From: Ensifer sp. MPMI2T
GTDB lineage: Bacteria > Pseudomonadota > Alphaproteobacteria > Rhizobiales > Rhizobiaceae
Reading direction: 5' to 3'
Length of the DNA stretch: 49,229 bases
Assembly (NCBI RefSeq): GCF_004827385.1
Contig: NZ_SRXN01000042.1
Coordinates: 1 to 49,229 of the forward strand
The first letter of the stretch is position 1. Each line of letters begins with the position of its first letter. Below the pieces are notes generated by a model. That model searched no databases. It had not been told where the DNA came from and worked only from the letters and a program-made list of their open reading frames with translations. The position numbers were made by a program, and so were the translations under genes. Shown one piece after another: positions 26,858-35,528 of this stretch.

Positions 26858-28090
26858 TTAACCCGCCGATCTCCTGGTGAGATGGTTCACCAGACGCGCT
26901 GCTTCCTCAGCAATCCCCGCTATGATTCCCGATTTACGTGTCGAGGCAAAATCGAGGCCAGAAAAATACAGTCCGGGAACGAATCCGATCCCGTTCTCGT
27001 GAATGGGCTGGCCATCGTCGTCGATGGTGTTCGGGATTTTGATCCACCGGAAATCGCCTCTGAAGCCTGTGCACCAGATCACCGACCTTATGCCGCTCGT
27101 CGCCAACTCGATTGAACGGATCGGTGGAGTGGCCAGGCGTGGGGCGATCATCTCGGCGGGGTCATCCTCGGCTGGCGGCGCGTTCAGCCCGGCGCGCCGG
27201 ATGTAATCGTCAATAAAGCGCTTGACCTCAGCTGAGCTCTCGTCGGCAAAGCGCATGTGCTCATCCAAGTTGTCGCCGAATATCAGGATGCCATTCTCTA
27301 CTCCCAAGAAGCGACCGAGCAACACGACGCCCTGGGCGCTCAGCGATTGCAGGCTGATAGTGTGCGTGGCACCCAGCAGGGCTCGCGTCGGCAGCTTCCC
27401 GGAAGGCAGGACGATGTCCGTTCGCGGCACGTCGAGAAAACCAGAAAGGGTCATCCAATTGAAAATGTCGCCGCCGCGATAATGGCGGACCAGGCGGCCG
27501 GCTCGGCTCGTCGCCAAAAAGATCGAGCGCCCCGCGAGTACCAGGTCCTCGGCAATCTGGCCGCCCGATTGGCCATTGCCGATCACCAGAACCGCACCTG
27601 GCTCTAATTCGGCGGCGTTGCGATAGGCCGAGGAATCGAGTTGGCGGAGTGTCGTCGGCAGCTCGGCCGACCCAGGCGGTCGCTTCGGACAGTTCAGGCT
27701 GCCGCTCGCTATCACTACGTTGCGGGTCCGAACTACACCGCGTGGCGTCGTCACGAGAAAGAGCCCGTCATCTCTGGACAGTTCCCCTACCGGAGCGTCA
27801 GTTATCACCGGCAAACGATGCCGCTCGGCATAGCTCTCGAGATAGGCGACGAATTGATGCTGCGTGCTGGCACCCCAAGGGTCAGGTACGTCAGGAGAGT
27901 CACCGGGCAGCAACGAACGGATGTTCGGCGAGTTCAGACGGAAGGAATCCCAGCGTTGAGTCCGCCACGTTTCTCCGATGCGGCCTCGTTCAAGCACCTG
28001 ATGACTGCGGCGTTGCTGCGTGAGGAAATAACTGATCCCGAGTCCGGCCGAACCCGCCCCTACGACAACCACGTCGAGTATCCCCGCCAT
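26858..28090 (-). CDS. FAD-dependent monooxygenase-like flavoprotein (CzcO/FMO type)
   Basis: The 410-aa protein begins MAGILDVVVVGAGSAGLGIS, with the FAD Rossmann motif GxGxxG at about residues 11-16. It has a second nucleotide motif VLVIGNGQSGGQIAEDL (about 170) for NADPH, and GETWRTQRWDSFRLNSP, as in FMO/Baeyer-Villiger-like enzymes. The ATG at 28090 follows GGAGGA by eight bases and is preferred over the ATG at 28114. Related proteins act on N- or S-containing compounds or arsenicals; the substrate is unknown. No neighbouring gene points to a pathway. Confidence 0.88.
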   Translation of the reverse strand: MAGILDVVVVGAGSAGLGISYFLTQQRRSHQVLERGRIGETWRTQRWDSFRLNSPNIRSLLPGDSPDVPDPWGASTQHQFVAYLESYAERHRLPVITDAPVGELSRDDGLFLVTTPRGVVRTRNVVIASGSLNCPKRPPGSAELPTTLRQLDSSAYRNAAELEPGAVLVIGNGQSGGQIAEDLVLAGRSIFLATSRAGRLVRHYRGGDIFNWMTLSGFLDVPRTDIVLPSGKLPTRALLGATHTISLQSLSAQGVVLLGRFLGVENGILIFGDNLDEHMRFADESSAEVKRFIDDYIRRAGLNAPPAEDDPAEMIAPRLATPPIRSIELATSGIRSVIWCTGFRGDFRWIKIPNTIDDDGQPIHENGIGFVPGLYFSGLDFASTRKSGIIAGIAEEAARLVNHLTRRSAG

Positions 28091-28657
28091 AACACATCCT
28101 CCAAAAGACGACATCGTAAGAATCGAAGCGCGTCGGCCTTGGATCAGCGTTCAGGCGGACCACATGGCGGTGTCTTCCGCCATCTTCTGTTTTCCCCTGG
28201 ATATGCTTGATGCAAGGAGAGTCCCCGGACCGTGCAGCGCGAACACCACAGTAACATTGAAGTTCAATCAACTCTAAGGAGAAGGCCTTGTTCGTTTATG
28301 TACCCGCAGGCAAGCAGCATTCCCAATCTGAAAACAGGTGGAACGTCAGGAAACTCTTGATGTAATCACCGACGAATGCAGGAAAAGCGCGCTGCTATCC
28401 TCAATCTCGCTGCCGGGACCACAGACTCTACGCCCCCAGCAAGAAAATGGCAAACTATGCTCTTCTGGGTGGTGTCTGCGCGTCAGCCCATGGTATTGTG
28501 GGTGATCCTGCGGGGAGGGCCGTTTGGAGGGGGCACGCCTAATCTCCGATCATATGACGGGTCCGAATATTCTTCATGATGGCGGTTTGCGCAGGCTTAT
28601 TGAGCACGTCCGCGAGGAAAGCCCAATAATCGTGCGGCGGGGAAGCAGCAGAGCTGG
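28091..28657. other. Intergenic stretch between divergent genes, no gene seen
   Basis: This holds the promoters for the flavoprotein (minus) and methyltransferase (plus). No frame has a convincing start and motif. Confidence 0.4.
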
Positions 28658-29338
28658 GTGAATGATCCCATTAACGCTTCAATCGAGAGTTTCGGCAAAG
28701 GAGTTCGCACGATGCTGGATAGCCCGCTGGCAGTCATCCGGTCAGTACGGCAGGTCGAAGGGTTGCGCGTACTCGACATCGGCTGCGGAAACGGGGGATT
28801 GGCGAGGGAACTGATTGCCGCTGGGGCTGATGTCTGTGGGATCGATCCGGAGCCGACGGCGATTCAGACCGCCAAGAAGACTGCTCCACTCGGCAGGTTC
28901 ACCATCGCCTCGGCCGCAGCGCTGCCGTTCGCAAGCGGGTCCTTTGATGCCGCGGTGATGGTCAACTCGCTGCACCACGTTCCCGAGCCCCTGATGTCCG
29001 CCGCGCTGCGAGAAGCCACCAGGGTTCTGAGTGACGACGGGTTTCTGGTGGTGGTAGAGCCGCTGACAGTAGGGAATTTCTTTGAGGCGCTCAGACTTGT
29101 TGAGGACGAGACCACCGCCAGGGAAGCCGCGCAGGCAGCCATAGAGGCGGAGCTCTCGGGCGGCGATCTGAGGCTGATGAAGTCGCTTACCGACGTCCGC
29201 ACCGAGACATTTGGCTCTGCCGAGCAGTTCCTAGACCGCATTGTCGCAGTAGACTCGATGCGGCTAGAGGCCATCGAACGCCTTGGACCAATGGCGACCA
29301 GGGCTGTCTTGACATCCGCCCGCCACGGCGCGGACTGA
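28658..29338 (+). CDS. Class I SAM-dependent methyltransferase
   Basis: The 226-aa protein has motif I VLDIGCGNGGLA (about 39-50), the acidic residue GIDPEP of motif II, and motif IV FDAAVMVNSLHHVPEP. A helical C-terminus follows, with the pattern of UbiE-like small-molecule methyltransferases. It begins with GTG at 28658. The methyl acceptor is not evident. A broken methyltransferase of another subtype follows 200 bp downstream. Confidence 0.85.
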   Translation: MNDPINASIESFGKGVRTMLDSPLAVIRSVRQVEGLRVLDIGCGNGGLARELIAAGADVCGIDPEPTAIQTAKKTAPLGRFTIASAAALPFASGSFDAAVMVNSLHHVPEPLMSAALREATRVLSDDGFLVVVEPLTVGNFFEALRLVEDETTAREAAQAAIEAELSGGDLRLMKSLTDVRTETFGSAEQFLDRIVAVDSMRLEAIERLGPMATRAVLTSARHGAD

Positions 29339-29532
29339 GGGTTGATTTGCCAGCAACCTACGAAAGTTCATGTCGTCCATCGAACCAGGACTCGAGGCCA
29401 CACCTAATTTCGAGGCTCGTGGCTCCGAACCGAACCTGGCTAGAATACGGTCTCGTGCCGACGGGGATCGCTCAATGCCCCAGCCCTTGACCCTTTCCGC
29501 ATCACAGACAATCTCGACGAAGTACACTTGAC

Positions 29533-29870
29533 GTGATGATCGGCCCGCTGGAGGTGAGCGGTCATCATCCCTATTTCGCCCAGCCGCTCTCCGACTATCT
29601 CGATCGCATGGAGATTGACCGCTGGTCGACGATGCTCGACCTCGGCTGCGGCACGGGTATCGCGGCGCTGGCCATCGCGGCTCGCCCCGGTTTTGAAGGA
29701 ACGGTTCTCGGTATCGACCGCAGCGACTATCTCGTCAAGGCGGCCCGCCGTTTCGCCGACTCCGAGAAGCTGAGCGGGCGCGTGCGCTTCGAATGCGGCT
29801 ACTCGCATGCGCTTGGACTCGCGGCCACCCTCGTTTGACGCCGTCATTCCACCGATTCGGATCTTAGCAT
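29533..29870 (+). pseudogene. Truncated, frameshifted methyltransferase
   Basis: The frame from 29533 encodes the N-terminal part of a class I methyltransferase: HHPYFAQPLSDYLDRM, motif I MLDLGCGTGIAALA, GIDRSDYLVKAA and VRFECGYSHALGLA, then a stop at 29838. In the neighbouring frame the expected continuation SFDAVI (motif IV) is readable from about 29832, so a small indel near 29830 broke the frame. That frame ends within 15 codons and the C-terminal half is absent. Confidence 0.7.
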
Positions 29871-30199
29871 TCTGACGTTCGAGGTCCGCGAACGTACCCC
29901 ATTGCGAAAATCGTACTCACTTGCGGCCTTGAACGCGCCGCAGTCGCAGAGGCACCGTAAGCCACGAAATCTAGGCAGTCCCGCGAAAACCAAGAAAACG
30001 ACCGCAAAGAAATTTGGGGGGCCGTACCGATGCGTACAACCGGGTCGGCGCGTAGCGTGAGCCTGCCCCATGGGAATGGACTGCCCATTACGCCCCCGTA
30101 GGTTTCGCTCACTCTGCCGCGGAGCCGAAGCCTTTCTGTGACCGACCAGCCATTTTTCTGGGCGTGTCGATCCGACCGCCGGAGAGGGAGATTTGCCCT
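29871..30199. other. Intergenic stretch, no gene seen
   Basis: Overlapping open frames on both strands have no motif or ribosome site. The promoter of the HExxH protein gene must lie here. Confidence 0.4.
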
Positions 30200-30853
30200 A
30201 TGCACACGTTCACGAAGCAAATTGTGCCCTGGATCGTCAGCGCAGTTGCATCGACGGCCCTCGCCGCGTCAGCGGGGGAGCCGGTACAGCCCGACGTCAA
30301 TTCTGGCGACGCGCTGGGACAGATGATCTTGCCGGGCACCGGACTGATCGTCCAGCCCGATACCTTCGGTTTCGTGTCAGAAGCCAACCAACCGCGGCAG
30401 GCTGCGCTGAAGGCGATCGCGGCGTGGCTTTCGTCGGAATTTGGTCTTCCGCTGATCGATGAACCGCCTGCCATCGCCTTCGCATCCGCCAGGGGCATGA
30501 TCGGCCTGCGCTATCGGAAGGGGATGTCGGACCAATGGATCGGAGGTTCTGCCCATCTGGACACGCCTGGCGAACGGCCCGGTGTCGTTGCTGTTTACGA
30601 CGATGAGGCAAGAACTGTCTATCTGCCGGACGGATGGACGGGGAAGACGCCGGGTGAGCTCTCCGTGCTTGTGCACGAAATGGTCCACCACATTCAGAAC
30701 CTAGGAGGATTGAAGTTTGCATGCCCGGAGGAACGCGAGAAGACAGCCTTTGAAGCGCAGAAACGATGGTTAGGCCTGTTCGGCAGCGACCTCGAGGCGG
30801 AGTTCGGGCTCGATCCCTTCACGGTCTTGGTCCGCACAAACTGTCTGTACTAA
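30200..30853 (+). CDS. Exported HExxH protein (probable zinc metallopeptidase-like), 217 aa
   Basis: The protein starts MHTFTKQIVPWIVSAVASTALAASAG, a Sec signal peptide with cleavage near residue 25. The mature part has a central HEMVHHIQN motif (about residues 159-167). This is a zinc-binding HExxH, with a conserved-looking Glu-rich helix after it (CPEEREKTAFEAQKRW) that could supply the third ligand. I do not recognise a named peptidase family; such short periplasmic proteins are annotated as conserved hypothetical in rhizobia. GGAGAGGGAG precedes ATG 30200. It borders the sulfur-oxidation island but has no proven link to it. Confidence 0.75.
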   Translation: MHTFTKQIVPWIVSAVASTALAASAGEPVQPDVNSGDALGQMILPGTGLIVQPDTFGFVSEANQPRQAALKAIAAWLSSEFGLPLIDEPPAIAFASARGMIGLRYRKGMSDQWIGGSAHLDTPGERPGVVAVYDDEARTVYLPDGWTGKTPGELSVLVHEMVHHIQNLGGLKFACPEEREKTAFEAQKRWLGLFGSDLEAEFGLDPFTVLVRTNCLY

Positions 30854-30992
30854 TACTCGATCTTCTGTTCGTGACCTGGGACAAAGCACGGCGGCTGCAC
30901 CCAGAACAGCGCTGCCGAAGGCTTTGGACCTTCCCGCGGAGGGCTAACGACACCGGCACGATCTTTTCGTCGAGCGGCAATATCAGCAGTTC

Positions 30993-31247
30993 TTGCTGAA
31001 CCGCTACTTGAACTCCGGTCCCCGTTTCGCGCCTGGACCCGACGTCAACATAGATGCAGGTGTAACTCTTGGGCCGTCGCTCGGTACAATCAACGAACTG
31101 CGCTCGCGTCGGCGGCAAACGGTGCTATCGGGCGGAAATGCGCATGCACGGTGGTGCCACGACCGCTATAGATCGTATCGCTCCAGCGACAACACCTTCC
31201 AGCCTTTCGACGGTCCGCGCCGTGCGTGCAACTCGCCTTACAATTAA
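30993..31247 (+). pseudogene. BA14K-like protein, C-terminal remnant
   Basis: The last 30 codons read WCHDRYRSYRSSDNTFQPFD followed by GPRRACNSPYN and a stop. This is the cysteine-flanked WC-x-x-RYRSY-x-x-x-D-x-TFQP motif of BA14K-family proteins, small envelope proteins common in rhizobia and Brucella. The usual signal peptide and hydrophobic N-terminus are missing upstream, so it is a fragment. Confidence 0.55.
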
Positions 31248-31387
31248 ACCGGGCGTGGACTCACGGCGGAAAGTGGCTCCACACTTTTCCCCAGCGATAT
31301 GGCGTAGCTCTGTTGCGCGCGAGTTCCACCATACTTGGCATTCACATCAACGCCACGCAGCTTGTCAACATTGATGGCGATGCCCCT

Positions 31388-31628
31388 TCAAAGCCAGCAT
31401 TCGACGATCGTCGGGTCGTCATCGGGGAAGCGCGGTAACCGGAACAGGCCCCGCTTCTGCATTTCGGCCCGGATCGCCTCGAGCCGATCCGCGACCAGCA
31501 CCTGGAGGCGTTCGGCATCACCGCCAGGTCCCGCTCGAAATATCAGGTGCCCGAGCTGCTGCGCACTAAGGGCGAACGGTTGTCGCGCCTGGAACCGGCG
31601 CTGCTGAGAGGTGGTTTCGACGGTCGCT
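31388..31628 (-). pseudogene. C-terminal remnant of an unidentified protein
   Basis: A minus-strand frame with no usable start reads AERLQVLVADRLEAIRAEMQ, then KRGLFRLPRFPDDDPTIVECWL and stop. The amphipathic helix and acidic end look like genuine protein sequence. I do not recognise the family. The frame lacks an ATG, GTG or TTG in the expected position, which suggests the 5' part was lost. Confidence 0.35.
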
Positions 31629-31632
31629 GACG

Positions 31633-31820
31633 ATGGCCTGCGGGGAGGGTGCGAAATCGACGGAGTTGAGAGCTGCGATCAGCCTTGCCAGCCTCTACCT
31701 CGGCCAGGGACGCAACGACGAGGCTCGAAGCCTTCTTGCCCCGTCTACGCCTGGTTCACCGAAGGCCTTGATACGGCCGACCTCGTCGATGCCAAGGCGC
31801 TGCTCGATCGCCTGCATTAG
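31633..31820 (+). pseudogene. C-terminal remnant of a cyclase/AAA/TPR-type protein, frameshifted
   Basis: One frame reads GAKSTELRAAISLASLYLGQ then GRNDEARSLLAP; the next frame continues VYAWFTEGLDTADLVDAKALLDRLH to a stop at 31820. This is the well-known C-terminal end of adenylate cyclase/AAA/TPR proteins (compare MWELRSAVSLARFWRAQGLR at the end of the intact protein at 23030-26386). A base is missing in the CCCC run near 31740. Only the last ~60 codons of a >1000-codon gene survive. Confidence 0.7.
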
Positions 31821-32269
31821 CGCAGCCGCAACCTTTGGGGATCGCACTTCAGAACCGGGCAAATCCTCGCTTCCTTTCGTTTGTCCCTTTCCTGTCCGGC
31901 GATTATCGGCTCCCTGAATTGAGGAGCTGCGCTCCTCAAAGGGCTTGGGCGGGTGGTGAACAGACATCCAGGAGAAGGTCCCTGCGCGTCCGCTCGTGGG
32001 ACAAAGCCGCCGTTCTTGGTGACACCCGCGAATATGCGCAACCGAGGCCCCGCAACCAATTCCCGCATAACTCAATCATCATCCCCCCGTCTAACTCGCA
32101 GTTCGATAAATCGCCGCAGCCAGTATCAATGTGATGCCGATAAACTCTGGGATCGTGCGCAATTTACGGGGCAAGGGACAGGGTGTACTCTTTTCCTGAA
32201 CCGCGGTGGCGACGTTTGATAGGCAGGAAATTCCTTTTGACTGCGTGCAAGCCGCCCGGAGACACAGCG

Positions 32270-32719
32270 ATGAGCCTGACGCGACGTCATATGCTGGCCA
32301 GCACAATGGGAACAGTGGCATGTGCGGTTGCCTTGCTGGCGCCGAAGCATACCCGGGGAGCGGATGAGGTAGAGGACCTTCTCTTCCGTCTGACTGGGCG
32401 GAAGGCAACGCCCTCGAATCGGCTTCGGCTCGTGATGCCGGCGGAATTCCCGACCGGCTATACGGTGCCTATGAGCATCTCGGTCGACAGTCCGATGACC
32501 GAGGCCGACCACGTCAAATCCGTCCGTGTATTCGCTCCGAAGAACCCGCTCGTCGAAGTGGCACAGTTTCATTTCGTTCCGGGGCGCAGCCTTCCCCGCG
32601 TCTCGACGCGCGTCCGGCTGGCCGCCCCGCAACATGTCGTGGCACTTGCTGAGATGAGCAACGGTAACCTGCTGATGGCAAAGGCCTGGGTGGCTGTCGC
32701 CACCAATGGCTGTCTCTGA
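32270..32719 (+). CDS. soxY: Thiosulfate oxidation carrier protein SoxY
   Basis: The 149-aa protein starts MSLTRRHMLASTMGTVACAV, a twin-arginine signal, as SoxY has. The mature part has the SoxY immunoglobulin-like strand pattern (PAEFPTGYTVPMSISVDSPM, VRVFAPKNPLVEVAQFHF, RVRLAAPQHVVALAEMSNG). SoxY carries the sulfur substrate on a Cys in a C-terminal GGCGG; here the end is ATNGCL, so the Cys is present but in a shorter, altered context. GGAG precedes ATG 32270. It is followed 21 bp later by soxZ. The SoxYZ complex acts in the periplasm; no soxXA, soxB or soxCD is in the window. Confidence 0.85.
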   Translation: MSLTRRHMLASTMGTVACAVALLAPKHTRGADEVEDLLFRLTGRKATPSNRLRLVMPAEFPTGYTVPMSISVDSPMTEADHVKSVRVFAPKNPLVEVAQFHFVPGRSLPRVSTRVRLAAPQHVVALAEMSNGNLLMAKAWVAVATNGCL

Positions 32720-32740
32720 AAGTGGCGCAAGGAGGTAGGC

Positions 32741-33067
32741 GTGACCACTCCCGTACCCCGCGTGATGGTTCCAGGCTCGGTAACAAAAAACGAGGTGTTC
32801 ACGGTCAAGGCCATCATCCAGCACCAGATGGAGACGGGGCTGCGCACCGATTCCGCGGGCAAGACGATCCCGCGGAAGATCATCAATCAGTTCGTCTGCC
32901 GTTACGGCGGGCTCGAGGTCTTCCGTACCGATCTGCACGAAGCCGTCTCGGCCAATCCGTTTCTTGAGTTCCAGTTGCTCGCGACGGAAAACGGTCGACT
33001 TGAGTTCTCCTGGCGGGAGGACGGCGGCGCGACCTATTCTCTGTATCACGACATAGTGGTCACCTGA
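32741..33067 (+). CDS. soxZ: Thiosulfate oxidation protein SoxZ
   Basis: The 108-aa protein matches SoxZ in length and motifs: VKAIIQHQMETGLRTDSAGK, IPRKIINQFVCRYGG, and FSWREDGGATYSLYHDIVV near the end. It lacks a signal peptide, as SoxZ does, since it is exported bound to SoxY. The start is GTG 32741 behind AAGGAGG. It is the partner of SoxY and is followed by the cytochrome gene one base after its stop. Confidence 0.9.
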   Translation: MTTPVPRVMVPGSVTKNEVFTVKAIIQHQMETGLRTDSAGKTIPRKIINQFVCRYGGLEVFRTDLHEAVSANPFLEFQLLATENGRLEFSWREDGGATYSLYHDIVVT

Positions 33068-33068
33068 C

Positions 33069-33440
33069 ATGAAGCGGCAACGGGCGGCCCCGATTGTCTC
33101 GCGTGCGAAGGGCCTCGCAGCCGAAATCCGGTGGTTGCTCAGTATTTCGCTTTCCGCGATTCTCCTGTTTCCCGAAAGTTCCGCTCCTGCGGACGTGAGC
33201 CAAGGCGCGCAGATAGCCGCGACCTGCGCGTCCTGTCACGACCCAACTGGCGGCGGGCAGGCCATCCCGCCGATTGCGTCATTGGACGAACAGGCTATCG
33301 TGAAAGCCATGCTCGCCTTTCGTGCAAGTGAAAGCCCCAGCCATGTGATGCATGCGGTCGCATTATCGCTCAGTGACGACGAACTGGCGGCAACAGCTCG
33401 CTATCTCGCTGACAGAGCCAGCGCCGGGAGGCAGCCGTGA
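33069..33440 (+). CDS. fccA: Monohaem cytochrome c, FccA-like subunit of sulfide dehydrogenase
   Basis: The 123-aa protein has an N-terminal membrane/signal segment (IRWLLSISLSAILLFPESSA) and one haem motif CASCH, with a later Met (HVMHAV) that may be the sixth ligand. FccA in purple sulfur bacteria is a dihaem protein; the monohaem form fits the shorter cytochromes beside FCSD in other bacteria. Its ATG follows the soxZ stop by one base, and its stop overlaps the fccB GTG by four bases, so it is co-translated with the flavoprotein and probably takes its electrons. Confidence 0.8.
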   Translation: MKRQRAAPIVSRAKGLAAEIRWLLSISLSAILLFPESSAPADVSQGAQIAATCASCHDPTGGGQAIPPIASLDEQAIVKAMLAFRASESPSHVMHAVALSLSDDELAATARYLADRASAGRQP

Positions 33441-34711
33441 CGGATTGGACGCGTCGCCAGATCGGCGGCCTGGCCGGAGGAGCGCTGCTGGCGGTGGCTG
33501 CACCGCACATTGTTCGCGGTCGGGGACGGGCCAAGGTTGTAGTGATCGGCGGCGGCATCGGCGGCGCGACGGTTGCGCGATACCTCGGCGACATGAAGTC
33601 AATTGACGTCACACTGCTCGAACCGAACTCCACCCACGTGACCTGCTTCTTCAGCAATCTTTACCTTGCCGGTCTTCGCTCGCTTGCCTCCCTGAGTTTC
33701 GGCCTGGAGACGCTGGCCGAAGACCACGGCATAACGATCATCCGCGACAGCGCGGTGGCGATCGACTCCGGAGGAAAAGCTGTCGAACTTCGCGGCGGCA
33801 CAAAGCTCCCCTATGACCGCCTCGTCGTCGCCCCGGGAATCGCCTTCAAGTTCGGCGAGATCGAGGGCTATGATGAGGCAGCGGCAAAGATCATGCCGCA
33901 TGCCTGGATTGCCGGACCCCAGAGTGAACTGCTGCGCCGGCAACTCGAAAGCATGGAAGACGGAGGTGTGTTCGTTATCGCCGCGCCTCCGAATCCGTTC
34001 CGTTGTCCGCCGGCCCCGTATGAGCGAGCCTCGCTGGTCGCTTATTATTTCAAGCAGTTCAAACCGAAATCGAAGATACTCATTGTCGACGCTAAGGATC
34101 AGTTTTCGGGTCAGGAACTGTTCCAGGATGCGTGGTCGCGTCATTATCCGGGCATGATTGAATGGCTACCGTCTCACTTCACCGGGGCCATCAAAGCCGT
34201 AGATGTCGCGGCGCGATCGGTGGTGACAGAAGGCGAGACGTTCAGGGCGGCGGTCACCAATTTTATTCCGGCCCAGAAGGCGGGGCTCATCGGCGAGAAG
34301 GCAGGTCTCACTGACGCATCCGGCTGGTGCCCGGTCGATCCTGTGACGTTCGAGTCGACGTTGCAGCCCGGCATCCATGTCGTTGGCGACTCAATTATCG
34401 GCGGCGACATGCCGAAGTCTGCCTTCTCTGCCAACAGCCAGGCCAAAGCATGCGCTTTTGCCATTGCGGCTTCCCTCACGGGCTCGCCTCAGTTTCCGCC
34501 GCACCTGTTCAACTCGTGCTACACGTTCCTAGCGCCCGACGACGCTTTCACCAATGCTCTCACCTTCGCACCCGAGGGCGGAAGAATAAAAACCGTCAAA
34601 ATGTTCATCAGCAAGGTGGGCGAGAGCGCTGAGGTCCGCCGCCGCACCGCCCATCACGCCATGGGCTGGTATTCCGCCTTTACTGCGGACGTGTTCGGCG
34701 GAGGCTCCTGA
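33437..34711 (+). CDS. fccB: Sulfide dehydrogenase flavoprotein (FCSD, FccB)
   Basis: The 424-aa protein starts MTDWTRRQIGGLAGGALLAVAA, a Tat signal. It has the FAD motif VVVIGGGIGGATVARYLG (about 34-51) and the two redox-active Cys contexts of the FCSD family, VTCFFSN and FRCPPAPYER. The later DSIIGGDMPKSAFSANSQ is the flavin pyrophosphate/isoalloxazine region, and a C-terminal FCSD-type domain follows. It oxidises sulfide in the periplasm and passes electrons to its cytochrome partner. Start is GTG 33437, overlapping the cytochrome gene. Sulfide-quinone reductases are related, but lack the Tat leader and cytochrome neighbour. Confidence 0.92.
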   Translation: MTDWTRRQIGGLAGGALLAVAAPHIVRGRGRAKVVVIGGGIGGATVARYLGDMKSIDVTLLEPNSTHVTCFFSNLYLAGLRSLASLSFGLETLAEDHGITIIRDSAVAIDSGGKAVELRGGTKLPYDRLVVAPGIAFKFGEIEGYDEAAAKIMPHAWIAGPQSELLRRQLESMEDGGVFVIAAPPNPFRCPPAPYERASLVAYYFKQFKPKSKILIVDAKDQFSGQELFQDAWSRHYPGMIEWLPSHFTGAIKAVDVAARSVVTEGETFRAAVTNFIPAQKAGLIGEKAGLTDASGWCPVDPVTFESTLQPGIHVVGDSIIGGDMPKSAFSANSQAKACAFAIAASLTGSPQFPPHLFNSCYTFLAPDDAFTNALTFAPEGGRIKTVKMFISKVGESAEVRRRTAHHAMGWYSAFTADVFGGGS

Positions 34712-34724
34712 AGGAAGACCTGAA

Positions 34725-34962
34725 CCTGCCGACCAGCGATCTCTGATGGATCCGGGTCTGGCAGGCGCTGGAGCCGCATCGAATTCATAACGACGAGAAC
34801 GTTCGATCCGGCATGAGGACCGCCGCGAAAATCGGGCTTCAGAAATCCGAGGGCCGCGCCGGTCAATGCGATGAGATTGTAGCCAAAGGCGCAGAGGAGA
34901 TTGGCGAGAACGGTCCGGCGAACCGCGCGGGCCATGTCGACGGAAGGCAACATCCGAAGCCC
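34725..34962 (-). pseudogene. C-terminal remnant of a CcoI-type P-type ATPase
   Basis: The minus strand encodes GGLRMLPSVDMARAVRRTVL, then ANLLCAFGYNLIALTGAALG and, further on, GSNVLVVMNSMRLQRLPDPD. The intact CcoI-type ATPase at 46749-48935 ends with nearly the same sequence (DGLWMLP, VARAVRRTILSN, AFGYNLVALT, VVVNSLRLERLPDP). So this is the last ~75 codons of a second copy, including the final membrane helices. It lies directly behind the minus-strand cytochrome c gene and runs into the 3' end of fccB on the other strand. Confidence 0.88.
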
Positions 34963-35044
34963 GCCGTCAACATGCCTCCTCTTCTCGCGCCAGTTCGGGT
35001 TCACGCAAGGATTGCCGTAGCCGCTCGTCCGGACAGCGGCCGCC

Positions 35045-35515
35045 TTAAAACTTACCCGGCTGCAGCACCGAACCGGTGTTGGACCACGTGATGTACGCTT
35101 CGAGCGCCTTCATTGCCTCGGATTCCGGATCGATCTTCACGCCCTGGTTCGGCTTCTCGATGCACCAGTTGATCATGTCGCGGAGTGTAGCGAACTTGGC
35201 GATCTGCGCCTGGAATTTCGGGAAAGATTGGGGGTGTGTGTCGGACGCCATGGGATGACACATGGCGCAGGCCATGCCAGTTTTCGAGAGGTCGTCGGCA
35301 ACACCTAGCTGCTCGGCCATCTTCTGGTCGCCATGGAAGAGAAGGTCACCCTTCCTGACCTCTTCCATGAACACCTCCTGATAAAGCTTCAACTGCTCCT
35401 GCTTTACCGGATCTTTATGGGCGCTGGTCGGTCCCGCGAAAACGGCGGCAATGGCAATTCCCCCCACCAAGCCGAAGCGCCGCAGTGAACAGCGGATTTT
35501 CGAATGGGTTGTCAT
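35045..35515 (-). CDS. Periplasmic monohaem cytochrome c, 156 aa
   Basis: The start MTTHSKIRCSLRRFGLVGGI (35515) carries a Sec-type signal ending near TSAHK. One haem motif CAMCH is followed by MASDTHPQSFPKF, giving possible His/Met ligands. The C-terminal half (LRDMINWCIEKPNQG, ALEAYITWSNTG) resembles the C-terminal part of SoxA-like cytochromes, with an extra unpaired Cys. It is the last gene of a minus-strand set with a blue-copper-like protein and a phosphoesterase. A decayed copy of its C-terminus lies at 41950-42099. It probably carries electrons in the periplasm; the partners are inferred. Confidence 0.85.
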   Translation of the reverse strand: MTTHSKIRCSLRRFGLVGGIAIAAVFAGPTSAHKDPVKQEQLKLYQEVFMEEVRKGDLLFHGDQKMAEQLGVADDLSKTGMACAMCHPMASDTHPQSFPKFQAQIAKFATLRDMINWCIEKPNQGVKIDPESEAMKALEAYITWSNTGSVLQPGKF

Positions 35516-35528
35516 GACCCTTCCTCCG

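Larger units (their letters stand above)
30854..32269. other. Region of gene remnants between the HExxH gene and soxY
   Basis: About 1.4 kb without an intact gene. It holds three decayed pieces listed separately (BA14K-like, a minus-strand hypothetical C-terminus, a cyclase/TPR C-terminus). From about 31830 to 32269 nothing is recognised, apart from what must be the soxY promoter. Confidence 0.5.

Noticed and set aside
28360..28372. TTGAT-GTA-ATCA as an anaerobox
   Set aside because: The spacing is three bases and the last half-site base does not match; not near an oxygen-regulated gene.
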